From the NCBI RefSeq assembly GCF_047675955.1, contig NC_132923.1, forward strand, positions 91,137,137-91,201,136: a stretch of DNA of 64,000 nucleotides, in the 5' to 3' direction. This document shows, in pieces, positions 57,551 to 64,000 of the stretch (positions are counted from its first letter, which is position 1; each line of letters opens with the position of its first letter). Both the position numbers and the translations under genes were made by a program. This stretch comes from Chlorocebus sabaeus (Eukaryota; Chordata; Mammalia; Primates; Cercopithecidae). The notes under the pieces were generated by a model. It worked only from the letters and a program-made list of their open reading frames with translations, was not told where the DNA came from and searched no databases.

Positions 57551-58186
57551 TAAAGAGTGATTTTTCTAAAAATATGAGTGAGAATGGATATGAAATATAT
57601 CCCAATTAATAAAGAGCTCACACAGATTTGCCAAGCTTACTAATCATAGAAATGCCACTTATGCTGTAGAATTCTCCAGTTTAAGTGTAGACAAGTCCGG
57701 TTTTACAAATTTGTAAAAATTATTTACTAGAAGCTTCCTGTCAAATAGTCCCTTTAGCTACTTCTCCAGTGCAGTGTAAGTTGTAACATAACCTTTATGT
57801 GATGTAGGAATAGTATCAATGACACAGTTTAAAGATCTCTGTATATTCACAATTGTATCCAGAGCATAATTTTCCATGACCATAGTTTGAGCTACAGAGA
57901 AAAGCCAATGAAACAGATTCCTACTTTTATTTAATGCCAAGAGTTTTCATTAGCCCCAAACTTTTTATTGGCAGCAGATACACTAGGAGGGGTGTTTGGG
58001 AAATATCTAGCTATTTTTATAGATAGATACCTTTTTGCTTGATGATAAGTTTTTGCTTGCTCATATTTTTTGTCTTGATCCTGAGAATGCAAGTAAGGAA
58101 TTAATAGGAGGTTCTTAGTGACCAGATGTTGTAATGGGCTATAGAGCCCAGCAGGCAGTATGCACCTAGAAATTTCTCTCTTTTTC
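57551..58186. other. probable IPP 3' UTR sequence, nothing further recognised
   Basis: Unique-looking; contains the AATAAA at 57608. Confidence 0.5.
57608..57613 (+). terminator. candidate IPP poly(A) signal AATAAA (proximal)
   Basis: The canonical hexamer lies 360 bp after the stop codon in non-repeat sequence. Use is inferred. Confidence 0.35.
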
Positions 58187-58496
58187 AGGCTGGGCATGGT
58201 GGCTCACACCTGTAATCCCAGCACTTTGAGAGACCAAGGTGAGGCGGGAAGATTGCTTGAACTCAGGAATTTGAGACCAGCCTTGGGCAACATGATGAGA
58301 CTCTGTCTCTACCAAAAAATATATAAAAATTAACCAGGCGTGGTGGCTTGTGCCTGTGGTCCCATCTGCTTGGGAGGCTGAGGTTGCAGGATCACTTGAG
58401 CCCAGGAGGTCGAGGCTGCAGTGAGCCGAGATTGTGCCACTGCACACTGGCCTGGGTGACAGCATGATAACCTGTCTCAAAAAAAAGAAAAAAGGA
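58187..58496 (+). mobile_element. Alu
   Basis: Sense dimer with a duplicated GGTGAGGCGGGAAG segment. Confidence 0.93.
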
Positions 58497-58901
58497 AATT
58501 TTTCCTTTTTTGCTAGATTGTTGTCACCAAAATTATCTGTTTGGCTTTAGGAAGAGGGAATTTTATTAGATTATCAAGCTTTGTGAAATTTATTTGTACT
58601 TGTGCAAACCTAAGTAAGAGCATACTACAAAGCTACTTCTTGGACGTGGAGGGCTAAATTGTAGGTCCTTCTGAAACTTTTTATAGACACTGACTTATAA
58701 ATGTAATTTGAAAGTACCCCTTGACCCAAACAAAACTGCTTCTCAAAACTTCTCATTTTCTCCCTGAGAAGCATTCTAAAGAATTGTTCTCTGTTCATTT
58801 TTAAGAGAAAGATTCACTGGGTGTATGATGGGGTTACTTTTAAGTTATGTCTACTGGCCAGTTGAAGCAATATATATTAAAGGTCTTGCATACAGTAAAA
58901 A

Positions 58902-59180
58902 AAATTTTTTTGAGATGGAGTTTTGCTCTTGTTGCCTAGGCTGGAGTGCAAAGGCATGATCTCGGCTCATTGCAACCTCTGCCTCTTGGGTTCAAGTGAT
59001 TCTCCTGCCTCAGCCTCCCAGTAGCTGGGATTACAGGCGCCCGCCACCATGCCCAGCTAATTTTTTGTACTGGGTTGCACCGTGTTGGCCAGGCTGGTCT
59101 CGAACTCCTGACCTCAGGTGATCCACCCACCTTGGCCTCCTAAAATGCTGGGATTATGGGCGTGAGCCACCATGCCCAGC
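58902..59180 (-). mobile_element. Alu
   Basis: Antisense; TGCATACAGTAAAA on both sides. Confidence 0.95.
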
Positions 59181-59226
59181 TGCATACAGTAAAATTTAAC
59201 TAGTTGACTTAAGGATTTGATTTCCC

Positions 59227-59538
59227 ATTTCTTCTTCTTCTTCTTCTTCTTTTTTTTGAGATGGAGTCTTGCCCTGTCACCCAGGCTGGAGTGCAATGGT
59301 GCAACCTCAGCTCACTGCAATCTCTGCCTCCCTGGTTCAAACGATTCTCCTGCCTCAGCCTCCCGAGTAGCTGGGATTACAGATGTGAGCCACCATGCCC
59401 GGCTAATTTTTTGTATCTTTAGTAGAGATGAGATTTCACCATGTTGGCTAGACTGTTGTTGAACTCATGACCTTGGGATCTGCCCATCTTGGCCCCCCAA
59501 AGTGCTGGGACTATAGGTGTGAGCCACTGCGCTCTGCC
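59227..59538 (-). mobile_element. Alu with (TTC)n head
   Basis: A run of TTC units at 59230-59250 replaces the usual T run. Confidence 0.94.
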
Positions 59539-59664
59539 GATTTCCCGTGTCTTTACTAAGGTCCTTCCATATATTATTATAAGCATCATCAACTTACTTA
59601 GATAGAAAACTTTTAATTGCATTAATGAATCAGGTAGCACTCATATCCAAATTATTTGGTTTAG

Positions 59665-59948
59665 TCCGGGTACCATGGCTCATGCCTGTAATCGTAGCAC
59701 CTTGGGAGACTGAGGTGGGCAGATCACTTGAGGTAAGACTAGTTTGGCCAACATGGTGAAACCCTGTCTCTACTAAAAATACAAAAAATTGGCAGCAGGT
59801 GGTGGTGCATGCCTGTAATCCCAGCTGCTGAGGAGGCTGAGGCAGGAGAATCACTTGAACCCAGGAGATGGAGGTTGTAGTGAGCTGAGATCATGCCACT
59901 GCCACTAGCCTGGGCCATAGAGCAGGACTTGGTCTCAAAAAAATAAAA
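59665..59948 (+). mobile_element. Alu
   Basis: Sense, deletion after GAGGTAAGACTAG. Confidence 0.92.
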
Positions 59949-60114
59949 TACTTGGTTTACTCCACAAGTATACTTTCCTTATAACTTAACTATGTGTATT
60001 TATTAGGAAAAGTTTATGTAATGCACGCAGGAAGCCCTATGTTCCCTTCTCTGGGGCATCCTGAATGTCTGAAGGGTCACAGATGTCTGTGTAGAGATCT
60101 GTAAGATGTCAAAG

Positions 60115-60120
60115 AATAAA
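60115..60120 (+). terminator. candidate IPP poly(A) signal AATAAA (distal)
   Basis: The canonical hexamer lies about 2.9 kb after the stop codon, in non-repeat sequence between two Alus. Use is inferred. Confidence 0.35.
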
Positions 60121-60409
60121 GTATACAGATAATTTATAGACTAAGCTCTAACTCATGTGCCTTTACTATTTCTAGTTACAGAGAATCTGTATTCTGATCC
60201 AAAACAGATTTACAAAATACTTCTACAACTAATTTCTCATTATTGTCTAGTAGTAACTGAAAATGACACTGTGGAGGGGGGTGCTTTGCACAGCTTGGCA
60301 GAAATGTAATGTCAAAGCAGTCAGTGTTTAACAGGTCCTGAAGATCCCTGAAAATAGGTAACTGTGGTAACTGTAAATATGCTTATTATTCCTAGGTAAT
60401 GACAAGATT

Positions 60410-60699
60410 GGTTTTGTTTTGTTTTTTTGAGATGGAGTTTTGCTCTTTTTGCCCAGACTGCAGTGCAATAGCACGATTTTGGCTCACCGCAACCTTTGCC
60501 TCTGATTCTCCCGCCTCACTCTCCTGTGTAGCTGGGATTGCAGGCATGCACCACCACGCCCGGCTAATTTTGTATTTTTTGTAGAGACAAGTTTTCTCCA
60601 TGTTGGTCAGGCTGATCTCGAACTCTCGACCTCAGGTGATCTGCCTGCCTTGGCCTCCCAAAGTGCTGGGATTATAGGCGTGAGCCACCACGCCAGGCC
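60410..60699 (-). mobile_element. Alu
   Basis: Antisense dimer ending CACGCCAGGCC. Confidence 0.94.
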
Positions 60700-61223
60700 A
60701 ATAAGATTGTTTTTAAAAGAATGTACTAATAAAGTATCTAGTTTTTTTGTTTCTTCGTATTACTTTTATCAGTGGCATTCTGGGTTACCAAACTGTAGTA
60801 GGATTGCACAAATTTTTTAGTTGGTTTTGTTTTTACTTTAGGGACTTGCATATTTAGTTTTACATTTAATTCTGTTTTTTGAGAAATGATTAAAGTGATC
60901 TACCTCCAAAATGTTTAACAATCCGATATGCTTCTAAGTATCCTGCCAATGTACTTAATCAAATGTACTTAAAAACCAGTTTTCTTAAAGAAGCATACAC
61001 TGTAATTCACCTGGAAACTAGCATTTTTTGAGTAAAATTAGGCAATTAGCCTAAAAATATGATTTGCCTCTATTCTGGAAAATAATTCATTTAATTCAGA
61101 TTATGGAAAAGTCTTGTTTGTATAGCATTCATGCAATTTAGTAACAAGTGAGTTTCCTTATCAAAACAATCTGAGTAGAATCAGATTGAGACTGAGTGGA
61201 AACATCATCTCTAAAAAATATAC
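60700..61223. other. IPP/TMEM69 intergenic sequence, nothing recognised
   Basis: AT-rich; AATAAA at 60728. Confidence 0.5.
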
Positions 61224-61526
61224 AGGCCGGGCATGGTGGCTTACATCTGTAATCCCAGCATTTTGGGAGGCCAAGGCGGGTGGATCACCTAAAGTTGAGA
61301 GTTTGAGAACAGCCTGACCAACATGGAGAAACCCTGTCTCTACTAAAAATACAAAATTAGCTGGGCATGGTGGTGCATGCCTGTAATCCCAGGTATTTGG
61401 GAGGCTGAGGCAGGAGAATCGCTTCAACCCGGGAGGCAGAGGTTGTGGTGAGCCAAGATAGCGTCATTGCACTCCAGCCTGGGCAACAAGAGTGAAACGC
61501 CATCTAAAAAATAAAAAATAAAAAAA
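61224..61526 (+). mobile_element. Alu
   Basis: Sense dimer, AAAATAAAAAATAAAA tail. Confidence 0.95.
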
Positions 61527-61721
61527 CTTCCAGGTTATACTATATCCTGATCTATATTCTTATACCATTTTAAACGTTTTTCCTTTTTGGTGAGACTAAG
61601 AATTTCAGAAAACTAGGTTTTCTTTTTTGTTCTTTTTTTCTCCACCTTAAGTAGGGTGATTAGAGATTAGGTTTTCAAGTGAAAATCTAAGGAGTTGCTT
61701 TTGCTGTTTTAAGGAGGCTTC

Positions 61722-62028
61722 TGCACTGGGTGCAATGGCTCACGCCTGTAATCCTAACACTTTGGGAGCCTAGGCAGGAAGATCATTTGAGCTCCGTTCG
61801 AGACAAGCCTGGGCAACATAGGGAGACCCTGTCTCTACAAAAAATGTAAAAATTAGCTTGGCGTAGTGGTGCACAACTGTAGTCCCAGCTACTCAGGAGG
61901 CTGAGGTGGGAGAATTGCTTGAGCCCAGGAGCTTGAGGCTGCAGTAAGCCATGACCACACCACTATACTCCGGCCTGAGCAACAGCGTGAGACCCTGTGT
62001 TTAAACAAAACAAAACAAAAACAAAAAC
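61722..62028 (+). mobile_element. Alu (J-like)
   Basis: Sense, diverged, CAAAACAAAACAAAAAC tail. Confidence 0.92.
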
Positions 62029-62057
62029 ACACCAAAGTTAAAAGCTTCTGATTTAAA

Positions 62058-62271
62058 AGACCAGCCCGTCGAACATGGTGACACGCCACCTCTACTAAAA
62101 ATACACACAAAAAAATTAGCTGGGCATGGTGGCACTTGCCTATAATCCCAGCTACTCTAGAGAGGCTGACAGGAGAATCACTTGAACCCGGGAGGCGGAG
62201 GTTGCGGTGTGCCAAGATCGTGCCACTGCACTCCAGCCTGGGCAACAGAATGAAACTCCGTCTCAAAAAAA
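62058..62271 (+). mobile_element. Alu, 5' truncated
   Basis: Begins AAGACCAGCCCGTCG. Confidence 0.9.
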
Positions 62272-62743
62272 AGAACTAAATAGGTCTGCTCATTAGAATA
62301 TCAAGATGGCTCCAGCTTGACTTTTCTTTCCTAACTTATATGCACTAGTGGCTTTATTTTAAATAGTTTCCTTTAAAAATAATCATTTTGACCAGCTATA
62401 TTATGTGTTTGGTGGTAAGGGATAAGTTGTATCTATACCATGCCAAATATCCTAATAAAAACTGGAAAACATGCCCGACTTACCTTTGAATGTGGCTTTC
62501 CCTCATGACACTGCTCCCTACTGACTTTAGAGCCATAGATCCTTTTGGCTCATATAATTGGGTTACACCATGTGAAATAAGCTTGTACATGCATTTCCCA
62601 GTAGTAACTCCTGTGAAAACTCCTCAATGGAACTACCTTTTCTTTCCAGACACTCACAGATAGGACGTTTTCCGCTTGAAGTGGGAGAATATGTGCATTC
62701 TTTTCAATGATCACAGGACTCTAACAAAGGGGATTTTTAATCT

Positions 62744-63340
62744 TTTATTTTAATTTTCAAGACAGTTAAAATAATTGAAATGTTTAAGTGGATAACTATT
62801 CATAAAATGACTAAGTGAAAACTAATATACTATGAGATGAAAAGTACTTGTCGGCCGGGCGCAGTGGCTCAAGCCTGTAATCCCAGCACTTTGGGAGGCC
62901 GAGACGGGCGGATCACGAGGTCAGGAGATCGAGACCATCCAGGCTAACATGGTGAAACCCCGTCTCTACTAAAAAAATACAAAAAACTAGCCAGGCGAGG
63001 TGGCGGGTGCCTGTAGTCCCAGCTACTCGGGAGGCTAAGGCAGGAGAATGGCATAAACCTGGGAGGCGGAGCTTGCAGTGAGCTGAGATCCGGCCACTGC
63101 ACTCCAGCCTGGGTGACAGAGTGAGACTCCGTCTCAAAAAAAAAAAAAAAGAAAAGAAAAGTACTTGTCAGGGATTTTCAAGCTTTTGCTCAAGTAATTA
63201 CTATGAAATAACAACTTCTAGAAATGAAGAACAATCTATGAAGAATAAATGACCATTGGTGTGGGAAAAAAGAGCCAAACAGAAGTAGAAGAAGGTGTAG
63301 CCGGCATACTAATGTTATCTATAGTGTATTTTTATATTTT
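62744..63340 (-). other. TMEM69: probable TMEM69 3' UTR with AluY insertion
   Basis: The region runs downstream of the TMEM69 stop on the minus strand to a TTTATT (AATAAA on the minus strand) at 62744-62749. Half of it is a young Alu (62853-63157) in the orientation antisense to TMEM69. The end point is inferred from the hexamer only. Confidence 0.45.
62853..63157 (+). mobile_element. AluY, Old World monkey type
   Basis: CTCAAGCCTG, GAGATCCGGCCACTGCAC; perfect GAAAAGTACTTGTC at 62839-62852 and 63158-63171. Confidence 0.98.
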
Positions 63341-64000
63341 TTATACTTGATCAGGTCTCTTATGTCCTTTTTCTGGAAAAATACTTTTAACTACAAAAGT
63401 GATTATAAATGAAAAAGTAGCCAATAAAGTGACTACTACCCTCAGGGCTTTGAACCAGTTGGGATAATGTGGTAAGAGAAAAAATTCATGGTGTAATGCT
63501 ATCCCCATACCCATTATTACTGTGACTATGGCTTCACTAAGTCTTTCCGAAATAAGGAAGGCAAACCATGAAAAGAAAAGAGGAGCTATACTGCTGGCTA
63601 AATTAAGGTAGTCTGGTTTGGCTGGACTACCTTCTGGTAGAGCAAAACCCCATCTGATCCCACCCAAGAAAGATAGGAAACTGGCTCCATAAGCCATCTG
63701 AGTAAAAGCTAATATGGGAATATAAGTTTTTGTCATCAGCATGACCAGTGGTGGAGCAACGAAGGGGATTAGTCCTGCCAGAGTTACATATAATGCTGGC
63801 TTTGGGCTGTCAGTTATGTAACTGATGGTGCTTGGTGACCTGGCTGGAAGTGCTTGCTTCTCCTTCTTTTTAAAGCTGCAGGGGGATGTATGATAGCACT
63901 GTGTCTTGCTCATATACATCGGAAATGATGAGGAAAGCCAAGGCCTTGGAAATGGGGAAAAGTTCTGCTGGCGAGACATCTTGAGAGAAAGTATATCTGT
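63341..64000 (-). CDS. TMEM69: TMEM69, DUF3429 multi-pass membrane protein (5' end outside window)
   Basis: An open frame on the minus strand runs from the window edge to TAA at 63341-63343. It includes seven codons (TDILSLK) before the methionine at 63979, which matches human TMEM69, so that methionine is internal and the true start lies beyond 64000. The 219 residues here correspond to all but the first few dozen of the 247-residue human protein. About five hydrophobic segments are visible: LAGLIPFVAPPLVMLM, the FTQMAYGASFLSFLGG region, SSIAPLFFSWFAFLI, AIVTVIMGMGIAL and VVVTLLATFSFIITFVV. The FLGGIRWG stretch is characteristic of the DUF3429 family. The N-terminal part is basic and Ser-rich, consistent with an organelle-targeted precursor. 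Its function is not established. It converges on IPP. Confidence 0.95.
   Translation of the reverse strand, partial: TDILSLKMSRQQNFSPFPRPWLSSSFPMYMSKTQCYHTSPCSFKKKEKQALPARSPSTISYITDSPKPALYVTLAGLIPFVAPPLVMLMTKTYIPILAFTQMAYGASFLSFLGGIRWGFALPEGSPAKPDYLNLASSIAPLFFSWFAFLISERLSEAIVTVIMGMGIALHHEFFLLPHYPNWFKALRVVVTLLATFSFIITFVVKSIFPEKGHKRPDQV

Larger units (their letters stand above)
57249..60140 (+). other. IPP: IPP 3' UTR (end uncertain)
   Basis: AATAAA hexamers occur at 57608-57613, 60115-60120, 60728-60733 and 62454-62459. The first two are the simplest candidates, giving a UTR of about 0.4 or 2.9 kb. Five Alus lie between the stop and the 60115 signal. Which signal is used cannot be decided from sequence. 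Confidence 0.5.

Noticed and set aside
63341..63979. TMEM69 start at the methionine at 63979
   Set aside because: The frame stays open to the window edge and the seven codons before it match the known protein, so the start is outside.
1..64000. CRISPR arrays, operons, bacterial promoters or terminators, tRNA or rRNA genes
   Set aside because: None seen. The regular repetition here is Alu, microsatellite or LTR; the proline-type site at 3963 is a primer binding site, not a tRNA gene.

Overview
The window is nuclear DNA of a primate, most likely an Old World monkey. It is packed with Alu elements, split exons have GT-AG introns, and there are L1, MIR and L2 fossils. Several of the youngest Alus carry variants (CTCAAGCC in the head, GAGACGGGCGGATC, GAGATCCGGCCACTGCAC) that I associate with the cercopithecid AluYR lineage rather than ape AluY. 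I cannot tell the genus from this sequence.

Region 1, about 1-17,900, lies upstream of the first gene and has no host exon that I can see. Its core is a complete but decayed class I (gammaretrovirus-like) provirus on the plus strand, 3587-13241. It has two LTRs of about 372 bp, a tRNA-Pro-type primer binding site, recognisable gag, protease, reverse transcriptase, RNase H, integrase and env remnants, a polypurine tract and a 4-bp target duplication. It carries four Alu insertions and many stops and frameshifts, so no viral gene is intact. The provirus sits inside an older L1 whose pieces resume after the 3' LTR and again near 15.1 kb; that L1 is further split by Alus and a solo MaLR-type LTR.

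Region 2, about 17,880-57,250 and onward into the 3' UTR, is IPP (KLHL27), a BTB-BACK-Kelch protein. A CpG island at about 17.9-18.6 kb is the promoter and probably holds a non-coding exon 1. Eight coding exons between 22,766 and 57,248 join to 1,755 nt (584 codons plus stop), all with canonical splice sites and consistent phases. Introns are filled with Alu, L1, MIR/L2, an LTR-like segment and microsatellites.

Region 3, 57,249-64,000, holds the IPP 3' UTR and the convergent gene TMEM69 on the minus strand, of which 219 codons and the stop are inside the window. The tail-to-tail IPP/TMEM69 order is the arrangement I know from human chromosome 1p34.1.

I see no previously undescribed coding system. 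The points most worth following are the sense-oriented provirus upstream of IPP (a gene first described in mouse as driven by an endogenous retroviral LTR), two tightly arranged uORFs before the IPP start codon, the nested repeat chronology, and a gag-derived duplication inside the protease region of the provirus.
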